A stretch of DNA of 64,000 nucleotides. Source: Candidatus Zixiibacteriota bacterium. Lineage in GTDB: Bacteria > Zixibacteria > MSB-5A5 > GN15 > FEB-12. The translations under genes were made by a program, and so were the position numbers. Positions 27,071 to 38,334 of the stretch are shown here, in pieces. Below the pieces are notes generated by a model. It was not told the DNA's origin. It worked only from the letters and a program-made list of their open reading frames with translations, and made no database searches. Location: NCBI GenBank assembly GCA_024276275.1, contig JAJRXM010000023.1, positions 18,283 through 82,282 on the forward strand, in the 5' to 3' direction. Position 1 is the first letter of the stretch. Each line of letters opens with the position of its first letter.

Positions 27071-27117
27071 ATTCTATTCCCCATCCCCGACTTGATCAGG
27101 GAACCATATAAATGTAG

Positions 27118-27191
27118 GTCGGAACCAATCACTCTAAGAGTGCCTGTGGTTCCGACTTTTTATAACAAGTCAGGAGGACAGGCCTCCTGAC
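27118..27191 (+). repeat. two REP-like hairpins after eno
   Basis: GTCGGAACCA (27118-27127) pairs with TGGTTCCGAC (27147-27156); GTCAGGAGG (27169-27177) pairs with CCTCCTGAC (27183-27191). A short T-run (TTTT) follows the first stem, so it may terminate eno. The second carries the GTCAGGA core seen around the RAYT gene. Confidence 0.65.
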
Positions 27192-27209
27192 CTACAAAAC
27201 TAAGATTAC

Positions 27210-28049
27210 TTACATAGTCGAGTCTATCACTTCATTACCAGGGTCAGAATAAAAAGAATTACTTCCAAACATTCTTATATTTATCCAATATTTTGTCGTT
27301 GACTGTAACCCTTTGACTTCTACAGTATCTCTTGTACCAATACTGCTTGGAGTCGGCATACTTGCCACCGAATCACATTGTGTCCACATATTATAATGCA
27401 GCCCGGAATCTGAATACCGCATATCATACATAACCGGAAATAAAGCTGTATCACCCGGAACTGTCCAATGAAGTGTCAGAGAACTGTCAGACCTACCGAT
27501 AACTTCTAAATCGTTAATCGGTGTTACTGATATTATTTCGGGAGTCTTGTTATGTACTAAAAAACTGTTGGCGATAAAATTGGCATGAGGTGATTCGACG
27601 GTTATATCATAAACTACTTTTTTTCCAATTGGTTTTACTGATTGAGTCGCAGTATTTATAAAGTTATTATTCTGTTTCATAATAGCAAAACTGTTTAGTT
27701 CTTTATTGAACCACTTCTCGACAAGTTCATACTTTCCTGTTTGTGGTGAATAAATTGGATGTGTTAAAGTCGCTGTTAACTGAATACCGTCTGCAGTTCG
27801 GAGTTGATAACAATCGCGATAATACTTTTTTATTAAGAGAACTTTCGATGAGATATATTTCTGATTGTACATATCATAGGAATAGATTTCATCACCGATT
27901 TGTAAATTTTCAATCAATTTTTCACCGGTTGGTGTTGAGATATTTGTTCCCTCGGCAAGACATCCTGTTACATCCCTATCACATCCGATAAAAGAGAAAA
28001 TTAAAGTAGATGACAATAAGATAAATAGATATCTTTTAATTTTTTTCAT
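27210..28049 (-). CDS. lipoprotein with embedded Hint (intein-like) domain and Fn3-like domain
   Basis: 279 residues. Lipobox FSFIGC places the lipidated Cys at 23. A Hint domain spans 30-167: Cys30 in CLAEGTNISTPTG (block A), T94-x2-H97 (block B), and VESPHANF followed by FLVHN ending at Asn167 (blocks F and G). Residue 168 is Lys, not Cys/Ser/Thr, so ordinary splicing is unlikely and cleavage (as in bacterial intein-like domains) is more probable. There is no homing endonuclease. Residues 170-279 form a fibronectin-III-like domain (SLTLHWTVPGD). Self-cleavage could free the outer domain from its lipid anchor. Confidence 0.85.
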   Translation of the reverse strand: MKKIKRYLFILLSSTLIFSFIGCDRDVTGCLAEGTNISTPTGEKLIENLQIGDEIYSYDMYNQKYISSKVLLIKKYYRDCYQLRTADGIQLTATLTHPIYSPQTGKYELVEKWFNKELNSFAIMKQNNNFINTATQSVKPIGKKVVYDITVESPHANFIANSFLVHNKTPEIISVTPINDLEVIGRSDSSLTLHWTVPGDTALFPVMYDMRYSDSGLHYNMWTQCDSVASMPTPSSIGTRDTVEVKGLQSTTKYWINIRMFGSNSFYSDPGNEVIDSTM

Positions 28050-28151
28050 TGTATATCTCCCAAGTTTGTTTTGTTATATTATAATAACGAACGGAAATAG
28101 ATTTTATCAAAAAAAATCAAACAAAAACACACCTAAATCCCTTTTTTTATT

Positions 28152-28175
28152 CCGTCAGGAATGGGTTCCTGACGG
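28152..28175. repeat. REP-like hairpin
   Basis: CCGTCAGGAA-TGGG-TTCCTGACGG, a perfect 10-bp stem with 4-base loop, nearly the same as the hairpin at 23163 beside the RAYT gene. Likely a dispersed substrate of that transposase. Confidence 0.75.
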
Positions 28176-28196
28176 CTCGGGGAACAACCTCCCTTA

Positions 28197-28364
28197 GGGC
28201 TTGTTGAAAAACTTTATACTATTAGTGCATACTTCGTCTCCGCTCAGCATGACGATTGTAAGTTGTTGACTTTCAAGTCACCCTGAGCTTGTCGAAGGGT
28301 CAGTTTGACTAACTCCCCAATTATAAAATGGGTTCGTTTCCAATATAAAAAAGTTTTTCAAGGC
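28197..28364. repeat. MITE-like repeat, copy A
   Basis: Begins GGGCTTGTTGAAAAACTT and ends AAGTTTTTCAAGGC, an imperfect terminal inverted repeat. The interior carries CAGCATGACGATTGTAAGTTG and CACCCTGAGCTTGTCGAAGGG, also found at 34566, 39957 and (inverted) 49740-49805. No ORF inside. Probably a non-autonomous element. Confidence 0.65.
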
Positions 28365-28757
28365 ACTTTTTCCGTTATTTTTTCACCATAACATATTTCC
28401 CCACATACAAATGCAGCGAAATGGCTTTGCATGAAAAAATGGCTTTAAGCCATTTTCGTTTATATTTTCTGTAGTGTTTTTGGTCATCATTATTTTTGCT
28501 TTAAATTTAGTTGTTCATTAAAAGAGATTTTTGAGAATGATGTGAGAATATGTAGGAATTTTGAGGAGTGTAATGCATGTGGTGATACGCAGTGTAACAT
28601 ATCTCTTGACACATTACTAACGAGGGCAGCAGCCATACACTTGAATAATGGCAGAACAACTAAAGGGTTCCTCCCTGCTTACTCCAACTCATTTTTTTTA
28701 CACACTTTCATACTTAAATCGTCTATATTACACATATAACACACACAGAGAAATAGT
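28365..28757. other. non-coding stretch with one palindrome
   Basis: AAAATGGCTT and AAGCCATTTT (28436-28456) form a perfect 10-bp stem around a single T. A 65-codon frame at 28542-28739 lacks a ribosome site and I do not accept it. The remainder shows nothing I can assign, apart from the likely promoter region of the 28758 gene. Confidence 0.4.
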
Positions 28758-29510
28758 ATGAGAAAAGTTTTTTTAATAATAGCAATAATATCACTTACCG
28801 GTTGTGAAAATCCGTTCTGGAGTAGCTCGCCTAACAAACAACTTCCAATTGAATACACGTATAACGATGAAGCAGCTCTCATGGCAATGTCTTATTATGA
28901 TTTATATACCCCTGTTGATTCGATAGCTCAACGAATATATGATGAATTGAAAATTCTTAAACTAAGCTTCCAGGACACAACTAGATTCATTTCCTATACA
29001 CCCGCATGGCATCCAAGCCTTATTCCTGTAACATTGAATGAAGAAATGTTAGAATCTATCAGAGACAGCTCTGATACAATTTTTTATAACTTTTTAGAAT
29101 CTATAGATGCTGACTCTTTACATTTTTATAATTTAGGTGAAAGTTTTAAGAAATTCGCAACAATATATCTGAATGGGTTAAAAAACCCAACAATCCAGAT
29201 TCTTCCTTTAGAAGAACTTCCCCAAGTGACAAGAGCAGATTATTCAAGCTCACCGGGTGATTGGTCGAATATATTTCCTTATTTTGAGGATAATAAATCA
29301 AAGTACTTTTATACATATAAGTATGGAGATTGTCCTGCTGGGTGTATATACTGGAATGTTTCTTATTTTGAGATAGTTGACGATTCGGTAATTCTACATG
29401 ACTACAAAGCAGATATTTGGTACAGTTCTGAAACTCCGCCTTGGGCGGATACTTTTGAAGTCGCATATCTAAAATGGGCATATTATGATTTGTTATCGAG
29501 ACCGAGATAA
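28758..29510 (+). CDS. lipoprotein, function unknown
   Basis: 250 residues. Signal peptide with lipobox SLTGC (Cys at 16). The mature part is rich in Tyr, Asp and Ser, has a Cys pair (CPAGC near 193-197) and no domain I recognise. An AGAGAAATAGT leader gives a weak ribosome site. Probably anchored in the outer membrane. Flanked by repeats on both sides. Confidence 0.75.
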   Translation: MRKVFLIIAIISLTGCENPFWSSSPNKQLPIEYTYNDEAALMAMSYYDLYTPVDSIAQRIYDELKILKLSFQDTTRFISYTPAWHPSLIPVTLNEEMLESIRDSSDTIFYNFLESIDADSLHFYNLGESFKKFATIYLNGLKNPTIQILPLEELPQVTRADYSSSPGDWSNIFPYFEDNKSKYFYTYKYGDCPAGCIYWNVSYFEIVDDSVILHDYKADIWYSSETPPWADTFEVAYLKWAYYDLLSRPR

Positions 29511-29949
29511 TTTGTTCTATCCTAAGTCTCTTTTGGCAGGCCTCAAAAGCGAGATATTCCATACTTCAGTACCGGATACTGGAATCAAGTCGGAATTGAG
29601 TTCAAAAAGAGATGAGATAGCCACGGCAACCAAGTCACAATATGACAAGTCGCCTCGCTATGACTTCTGCTTGATAATTTAGTTTATTCTTGTCAGGTCT
29701 CGGAAAGACCTGACCTACAAATACTACTGTCTTTATACAAAAAACGGTTCAGGCAGGCCTGAACCCTACATGTTCCTATGCAGTCGGACGTCTCGCCGGA
29801 CAGTTTTATAATATAAAGCCTGACCTTTTTCGTATTATTTCGCTTTTTCGCATTCCAACACCTCTAAACAAACCTATATCTTATTTTATTTCATTATCTT
29901 AACAGAAAATCAACTATTTCACATTTTCTATATAAAACTTTGAAACTTC
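29511..29949. other. intergenic region with two hairpins upstream of groES
   Basis: GTCAGGTCT pairs with AGACCTGAC (29692-29714, 5-base loop) and GGTTCAGG with CCTGAACC (29746-29765, 4-base loop). Neither has a clear T-run. They resemble the other GTCAGG-type palindromes. No ORF is supported here. Confidence 0.5.
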
Positions 29950-29977
29950 TTGACAAAAAGTGCGTTTAATATATATT
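29950..29977 (+). promoter_or_regulatory. groES-groEL promoter
   Basis: TTGACA (29950-29955), 16-base spacer, TATATT (29972-29977): a strong sigma-70-type promoter. The CIRCE operator begins 9 bases after the -10, over the transcription start. Confidence 0.85.
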
Positions 29978-29986
29978 ATTCGCCTA

Positions 29987-30013
29987 TTGGCACTCATCTG
30001 TTGCGAGTGCTAA
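29987..30013. promoter_or_regulatory. CIRCE operator (HrcA site)
   Basis: TTGGCACTC-N9-GAGTGCTAA. This is the CIRCE inverted repeat with one mismatch (G for A at position 3) and the exact 9-base spacer. HrcA repressor binds it and releases on heat shock. Its position across the start of groES transcription predicts HrcA control; hrcA itself is not in the window. Confidence 0.93.
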
Positions 30014-30061
30014 TAAAATATAGTATGTTAAAGTTAGAAACAATTTAATAGGAGAAACAAA

Positions 30062-30355
30062 ATGAATATCCAACCTCTTGCCGACCGTGTTGTTGTAAAA
30101 CCGGTTGAAGAACAAGAAGTATCCAAAAGCGGAATTATTATTCCTGATACCGCCAAAGAAAAACCGATGGAAGGTGAAATCATCGAAGTCGGGTCCGGAC
30201 GTTTAACTGATGACGGAACAAAAGTTGATTTAGAAGTAAAAAAAGGTGACCGTATTTTATATGGTAAATATTCCGGCACCGAAATTTCTATTGATGGAGA
30301 TGATTATCTCATCATGCGTGAATCTGATATTTTTGCGGTTGTAAACCGTAAATAA
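30062..30355 (+). CDS. groES: co-chaperonin GroES
   Basis: 97 residues, the normal length. [17 protein letters not shown] at the start, the mobile loop [15 protein letters not shown] and [14 protein letters not shown] are all typical. It caps GroEL during protein folding. TAGGAGAAACAA precedes the ATG; groEL follows after 21 bases. Confidence 0.98.
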   Translation: MNIQPLADRVVVKPVEEQEVSKSGIIIPDTAKEKPMEGEIIEVGSGRLTDDGTKVDLEVKKGDRILYGKYSGTEISIDGDDYLIMRESDIFAVVNRK

Positions 30356-30361
30356 TTATAA

Positions 30362-32029
<1,668 letters not shown>

Positions 32030-32105
32030 CCCAGGCTTGAAGCCTAATTTGAAATTAGTTTTATAAATGTCACCCTGAGTTTGTCGAAGGGTACATAATT
32101 TAGTA

Positions 32106-32137
32106 GGCAGGTCTCGCTTTTGAGACCTGCCTTTTTT
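32106..32137 (+). terminator. intrinsic terminator after groEL
   Basis: GGCAGGTCTC (32106-32115) and GAGACCTGCC (32122-32131) form a perfect 10-bp stem with a 6-base loop, followed by six T. Confidence 0.93.
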
Positions 32138-32175
32138 AATTGAATAAATTCAATCATAAGTTGTATCTTAAATAT

Positions 32176-32671
32176 ATGAAAAGCCCATTTAAAGATAACT
32201 TTAATGATGCAAGAGATGAAAACACTAATGAAGTAGTCGATACAAGAACAAAAGAAGAAATCAAAGTTGACCTTCAAAAAGAAAAAGTAAAACTCGCTCA
32301 TAATTACAAAGCAGTCGGAAAGTTTCTCTTATTAGCAACGTACTTAATAATTCGCTCACTAATGCCAATGTCTTTGGTATTAAAGTCTATTTATATAGAT
32401 AAAGTTTTATCCGTTTTTGGAATCTTAACATTAATACCTTGTGTTATTTTTGGAGTTATAATTATTATTAAAGAATTTACAAATATGATATTATATAGTA
32501 GTAATCAAAAAAAGTTCTTTTCATTCTTTGAATATCATTTACATGTACCTTACGACTACGAAGAAAAACTAAAGCCAATAATTTCTTTTAAAAAAGTTAC
32601 TTCTCTATATGCTTTACACCGAACTTATCATATCATCGTTTTTAATTATTGATTATCTGTTCGATTTGTAA
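32176..32671 (+). pseudogene. membrane protein paralogue A, frameshifted near the 3' end
   Basis: Close relative of the 34772-35218 gene: both have YSSN(Q/E)K(K/R)FFSF, LHVPYDYEEK and two membrane helices. This copy has six A at 32590-32595 where the paralogue has five. Removing one A yields KLLLYMLYTEL and an ending IIDYLFDL at 32671, matching the paralogue. As read, the protein stops early at 32652. I start at 32176, where both copies share a TATATATGAAAA context. Function unknown. Confidence 0.75.
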
Positions 32672-32774
32672 CTCCCTCCACCTTTTTTCCATCCTTGCCA
32701 AAAATAGATTATTTTGTATATTACCTATAATATAGAACTAAGAATAACTGACTCTTTGGGGGAAGATACATACG

Positions 32775-34507
32775 ATGTTACACAAAACAATTATTTCTCT
32801 AATAACGATATTGATTCTTTTACATCTATTCGGTTGTGATAATAAAAGTTTAATTTCCAATACGAATGCAACTATTTCATTATCCGGCAGCCATTGTGAT
32901 GTTATTGTTGACGATTTTAGTGCCGAGGTAGATTCTCTTGCAGATTCAATCACTTGGACATCTGATATTGGCACAATTGATTCAAAAGGTTCTTGGGCTT
33001 ATGCTCCAACTCTTGCAGATGTTAATGATTCGATTACGGTAACTGTTACGGCGACCTCGCAGGGTTACAAATATATTGCAACCGTTCAATTAGATTTTAC
33101 GAATGATGCTCCAAATATCGATTGTTCATATGCTCCGACTAATGTAAAAGCCGGTGAAACAACCGACTTTTACGTAAGTGCTACAGATGATTGTGATAGA
33201 ATTTCTTATTCTGTCGGTGCTTTAACAAATGCTACTGCTACAGTAGGTGCTGACGCTGGTGATGTTTCTGTTACTCCAGTGCAGGTACCTACTCTGTTGA
33301 AATCATTGCTGATGACGGCAATGCGTCTTCATCATGTTTTATTACCGGTAATGCTGTTGTCGGTTCATTGTTCCAGCTTGAAATTCCATCTATTGGTGAT
33401 CAATCAGGTAACTTCGTATTCCAAGGACAGCAAGTTTTAATTCCTATTAATCTTACTTCAGGTAATATCATCGGTGGTTATGACTTATTAATCGCCTATG
33501 ATAACTCCGCCCTCAGTTTCCGATCTGCGACTCCCGGCAAAGATTTGACAGCAAATGATTGGGAATATTTCACATACCGCTATGGATATGATTGTGGTAT
33601 CAATTGTCCATCAGGTTTACTCCGTTTGACAGCTATTGCTGAAACTAACAATGGTCCGTATCACCCAACTGAAGCCGGTGTTTCTGAATTAACCGTTTTG
33701 GACTTCTTAGTAACAAACGACCGTACATTTGAATGTCAAGAAATTCCTATTCGTTTCTTCTGGATGGATTGTGATGATAACACCCTTTCTGACTGGACAG
33801 GTAACGAGTTACATATTTCTGAAGTTGTTTTTGATGGAGACCAAGATTTATTCCCACCTAACGGTGTTGAAATCCAAAATCCTAATTATGGATACCCTAC
33901 ATACTTTGGTGCTCAAAATTCAGATTGTTTCACAGACCCTGTGAAACAACCTACTCGTGACGTATCGTTCAATAACGGTTCGGTTTCAATCGTATGTGCT
34001 GATTCAATAGATTCAAGAGGCGATATAAATTTGAATTCTGTCGCAAATGAAATTGCGGATGCTGTTTTATTTAGTAATTATTTCATCTATGGGCTTGGTG
34101 TCTTCACTATTAACACCGAGGGACAGATAGCAGCTTCCGATGTAAATACCGACGGACTTACTCTCTCTGTCGCTTACCTTGTGTATCTCATACAAATCAT
34201 AAACGGCAATGCGAAACCACCTGAGAACATAACACCAATAACTGCCAATGTCAGTATTAACAGCAGAATACTTAGTGTTGACAAAGAAATGGGTGCTTCG
34301 TTGATTGTTGTTGAAGGTAACCAAACATTTGAACTCTTAAATACCGATATGATTACCCTAAGTAGTTTTGATGGTACAACCACTCGTATTCTTGTTTATT
34401 CGCTTGAAGGTAATAGTTTCATTGGTAATTTTTTGCGTGTGAACGGAAATATTATTTCTATCGAATTCGGTTCTGCTGATGGAGCAACTGTTGTTTCGCA
34501 GATATAA
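32775..34507 (+). pseudogene. cohesin/dockerin lipoprotein 1, frameshifted and tail-less
   Basis: Lipobox (LLHLFGC, Cys at 21), two Ig-like stretches (to about 170), a cohesin-like domain (GQQVLIPINL, GGYDLLIAYDNSALSF), then two dockerin-like loops (RGDINLNSVANEIADAVLF and DVNTDGLTLSVAYLVYL). The frame breaks near 33279, with one base missing before GCAGGTACC; both halves otherwise join well. The end, after GATVVSQI, has a stop followed by KLG, where paralogue 2 continues to a T9SS tail. A repeat begins here, so the tail was probably lost. Confidence 0.8.
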
Positions 34508-34513
34508 AAACTC

Positions 34514-34745
34514 GGTAGTGCCTGTTGAGAAATCTTCTCTTAATTGGAGTATACTTCGACAAGCTCAGTATGACAGATTATAAGTTGTTGTCTTGCAAAT
34601 CACTCCCAAATTGGAGGCTGTGTCGCAATTCAAATTTTCGACAAGTTATGTCGGTTCCTGAACCTGCAAAACGGGTTTGTGAACCGACATTGCCTATTGT
34701 GACACAGCCTCTTGATTGGGAATCCAGTTTTTTTATTGAATAAAT
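34514..34745. repeat. MITE-like fragment (copy B) plus a 98-bp nested palindrome
   Basis: 34566-34590 matches the core of copy A (AGTATGACAGATTATAAG-type). Next to it, GAGGCTGTGTCGCAAT (34614-34629) pairs with ATTGTGACACAGCCTC (34696-34711), enclosing ATGTCGGTTC/GAACCGACAT. This second element has its own terminal inverted repeat. The block sits at the broken 3' end of cohesin/dockerin gene 1. Confidence 0.75.
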
Positions 34746-34771
34746 TACTAACTATTTAGTATTATCTATAT

Positions 34772-35218
34772 ATGAAAAACTCAAATAATGATAGTTACAA
34801 AGAAAAAATCAGAGCTGAACTTTTGGAAGAAAAAGTTCAATATAAAAGTTACCTAATGGACATATTTAAGGGAAGTCTTGCTGGGATGTATTTGGCAGGT
34901 CGTGCTCAAGCACCAATGTCAGTTGTGCTAACATTTCTCTATGTAGATAAAATTTTGTGGTTGATTGGAATTACATTATGGATTACATGCTTTATTTTAG
35001 GAATATTTTTTATATTAAAAGACAATTTTAACTCTTTTAAATATAGTAGTAATGAAAAAAGGTTCTTTTCTTTCTTAGAATATCAATTACATGTACCATA
35101 CGACTACGAAGAAAAACCAAAACCTATAATCCCTTTCAAAAAGTTACTTCTTTATATGCTTTACACCGAACTTGCCATATCATCGTTTTTTATTATTGAT
35201 TATCTGTTCGGTTTGTAA
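34772..35218 (+). CDS. membrane protein paralogue B
   Basis: 148 residues. A charged N-terminus (to about 30), two to three hydrophobic segments (about 46-62, 65-90 and 125-147) and the shared YSSNEKRFFSF and LHVPYDYEEK block between helices. It is an intact counterpart of the 32176 gene. The copies alternate with cohesin/dockerin genes, suggesting the pair was duplicated as a unit. Function unknown. Confidence 0.75.
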   Translation: MKNSNNDSYKEKIRAELLEEKVQYKSYLMDIFKGSLAGMYLAGRAQAPMSVVLTFLYVDKILWLIGITLWITCFILGIFFILKDNFNSFKYSSNEKRFFSFLEYQLHVPYDYEEKPKPIIPFKKLLLYMLYTELAISSFFIIDYLFGL

Positions 35219-35330
35219 GGAAATTCTATTTATAACTACCCTATTTTGTATTATTGCCAAAACCTCAACTATTTCTTATATTTAAGTAATAAACAAAGAC
35301 TTTATTAACCCTCTATTTAGGGAAAACAAA

Positions 35331-36839
35331 TTGAAATTTTATAAGTTATCTTTTATACTTATTTTGTTACTTGTAAACGGTTGCGGAAAATATAAATCCA
35401 CAAAACTGTCTGATGCCGAAAACCAAAGTGTAACACAAGACCAACTTGTAATTCAGATAGCAAACATCGGCTATAATGCAAGAGAACCGGTCTTTCAGGG
35501 GCAACCGGTAGAAGTCCCGATTAACATTACAGGTTCACTATTTGTCGGCGGTTTTGATTTGTTGATATCGTATGATAAAGCTGCTCTTAATTTTCAATCT
35601 GCAACACCGGGCAAAGATTTAACAGATAATAATTGGGAATATTTCACCTATGGTTATGACTTGGAAAATAATTGTACCGACAACTGCCCCTCAGGGTTAA
35701 TTCGTATTACAGCAATAGCCGAAACAAATCTCGGCTCAAACCATCCGACTAAAGCAAACGTTTCGGAAATAGCAGTTTTAAAATTTATGGTTACAAATGA
35801 CCGTACTTATGAATGTACGAAAATTGATCTTAATTTTTATTGGCTTAAGTGTAACGATAATTCTTTCAGTTCGTGGGATCATGATACAACCTTTATCTCA
35901 AGTAAAGTTTACCACACTTACCCTAAAAACCCTCGTTTATAAATCAAAGAGATACAAAACAGACAATCAACCTATCCGACATACTACGGAGCATCAGATA
36001 AAGATTGCTTTTCAGATTCTAAGGATATACACCAACGGACAGTTTCTTTTTACAACGGCTCGGTTCAAATTGATTGTATCGGCATATCAGACCCTAGTGG
36101 TGATATCAACTTAAATTCTATCTCAAACGAACTTGATGATGCCGAACTATTTTCTGATTACTTCATGAACGGGCTTTCGGTTTTCATGATTAATACTGAA
36201 GGTCAAGCAGCGGCCTCCGATGTTAATCATGACGGTAGGTCCCTGTCCGTTGCCGACTTTGTGTATCTCACTCGAATAATACTCGGTAATGCTCTGCCTT
36301 ATAATAAACTCAAACTCGACACCGCTCAAATTACGCATACAAACGGTATTCTTTCTATAGACAAAGAGATAGGGGCTGCATTAGTAGTATTAGAAGGAAA
36401 TGAAATCGCTACACTCTTAGTTGACAACATGACTATGATGAGTAATTTTGACGGAACTAATACAAATGTGTTTGTTTACTCACTTGAGGGTAATTCTTTT
36501 TCCGGTGATTTCTTAGATGTAAGTGGTAATGTTGTTTCTGTAGAGTTTGGTTCTCCTGAAGGTTCGACAGTTGCGTTGAGACATGCCAAGTTAGGAGCAA
36601 ATTACCCAAACCCCTTTAGTGAAATAACTGTAATACCATTTTACCTTATGACTCAGGCAGAGGTTACAATCATTATCACGACAAAATACGGAAAGACCGT
36701 TTATACTCATACCAACAGATACCCTGCGGGAGATAATGAATTTATGTATGACGGTTCCACAGAACTTTTAGGTGATTACCGGTATACAATTATTGTCAAC
36801 GGGTTTGAAGAGACCAGAACAATGACGATATACAGGTAA
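35331..36839 (+). pseudogene. cohesin/dockerin lipoprotein 2 with T9SS tail, internal stop
   Basis: TTG start at 35331 with GGGAAAACAAA upstream; lipobox LLVNGC. Cohesin-like domain (FVGGFDLLISYDKAALNF), dockerin-like loops (SGDINLNSISNELDDAELF, DVNHDGRSLSVADFVYL) and a type IX sorting tail (LGANYPNPFSE). An in-frame TAA at 35940-35942 interrupts it. Codons after the stop stay in the same frame and match gene 1 (QSTYPTYYGAS), so this is a nonsense change, not a frameshift. Full length would be about 502 codons. Confidence 0.8.
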
Positions 36840-36956
36840 GTATTTCAGGAGTATACACACTCCAATTTCTCATCTTGCTAAAAATTGACTTTATCTTATA
36901 TTACGTATAACTATAAAGAAGCCAAAGCAAAACCTGAATCTTTGGGGAGAAATAAC

Positions 36957-38252
36957 TTGAAATACAAAATAATCGTATCATCGTTTCTTATGCTCTTGCT
37001 GTTTGTTATAAACGGCTGTGATATTTATGATATTTTTAGCGGTGGAGGAACTAATTTTGCCCCTGATAGTTTTCAGATTTCTATCCAGAGAACACACAAC
37101 TCTTTACAAGGGCAAAGAGAATCTGTAGAGATAACGTTAGATAATAACACGATTGATGAGTTTTTGTTGGGTGGATTTGATTTAATGATTACATATGACG
37201 CATCTGCATTGACATTTCAATCTGTCGAACAAGGTCAATTCCTAACTAACTGTGGATGGGAATATTTTACCGTTCGACATGAAATAATCGAAGCTGACTC
37301 AACAAATATTTATGCGGTTCGTGTTGTATCAATTGCCGACATATATCCTCCAATCCAAAGACCTGTATGTTTTACTCCGACGGACTCATCTACGAATCAA
37401 CTGGTTGTTTTAAATTTCTTAGTCACTAATGACCGTGCTTATGAATGTTCTTATTCTCCTATTCAGTTCTTTTGGGGAGATTGCGGTGATAATATGATGT
37501 CAGATTACTCAGGCAATCAACTATTTGTAAGCAGATTTATTTACAATAAATTAGACACCGGTACAGTTGACTACTTTCGAAACCTTGCTGAAGAATCGAT
37601 ATTCCCATCTATTGCCGGGTTTAACAGCAGTTGTGATTCTGAGGTTGAAGCATACAGCGGAAATGTTATCCGTAAAATCGACTTTGTAAACGGCGGTATT
37701 GACATTGTCTGTGCAGATTCTATTGATACAAGAGGATGCTCTCGAGGTGATTTAAACAACAACAATGTTCAATTTGAAATATACGATGTTATTCTCTATA
37801 GCAATTACTTTGTCTATGGAATGCAGGTTTTTTCTGTAAATATAGACTGTCAGATTGAAGCGTCTGACTCAAATGGTGACGACTTAACTTTAACTCTTGC
37901 CGACTTCGTTTATAGCATTCGAGTACTTGTCGGTGATACACTTCCATTCGGAGAACCTTCTAACATCAATGCAACATTTCAACATGATAATGCAGGAAAG
38001 ATATCAGTAGTAGATTCTATTCAAATTGCTGCTGCTCATATAGTAGTAGAAGGTGAGGTCACCCCGACATTACTTGCTGATAATATGACAATGGGATCAG
38101 CTTTTGACGGCAGTAACACCCGCATTATTGTGTACTCTCTTGAGAACAATAATTTCATCGGTGATATGGTAAACGTCGGTAGCAATACAATTCTGTCTAT
38201 AGATGCGGCAGATTATTTGGGTAATCAAGTGATTCTAACAGAAGTGAATTAG
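36957..38252 (+). CDS. cohesin/dockerin lipoprotein 3, no T9SS tail
   Basis: I prefer TTG 36957 over the earlier ATG at 36885: GGGGAGA is just upstream and the signal peptide (lipobox FVINGC) then starts at once. 431 residues. The cohesin-like domain contains GGFDLMITYDASALTF; the dockerin-like region has RGDLNNNNVQFEIYDVILY and DSNGDDLTLTLADFVYS. It ends VILTEVN without a sorting tail. Cohesin-like and dockerin-like modules in one chain could allow head-to-tail assembly with paralogues. Confidence 0.85.
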   Translation: MKYKIIVSSFLMLLLFVINGCDIYDIFSGGGTNFAPDSFQISIQRTHNSLQGQRESVEITLDNNTIDEFLLGGFDLMITYDASALTFQSVEQGQFLTNCGWEYFTVRHEIIEADSTNIYAVRVVSIADIYPPIQRPVCFTPTDSSTNQLVVLNFLVTNDRAYECSYSPIQFFWGDCGDNMMSDYSGNQLFVSRFIYNKLDTGTVDYFRNLAEESIFPSIAGFNSSCDSEVEAYSGNVIRKIDFVNGGIDIVCADSIDTRGCSRGDLNNNNVQFEIYDVILYSNYFVYGMQVFSVNIDCQIEASDSNGDDLTLTLADFVYSIRVLVGDTLPFGEPSNINATFQHDNAGKISVVDSIQIAAAHIVVEGEVTPTLLADNMTMGSAFDGSNTRIIVYSLENNNFIGDMVNVGSNTILSIDAADYLGNQVILTEVN

Positions 38253-38334
38253 AATATTATATATGAAAATTTATGTAGTCTCGGGAAGGGGTTCCTGTCA
38301 TCACATTAAAACAATGACAATAGAAAGATAACAG

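Noticed and set aside
28542..28739. A 65-codon ORF upstream of the lipoprotein gene.
   Set aside because: No ribosome site, odd composition and overlap with repeat-like DNA; most likely non-coding.
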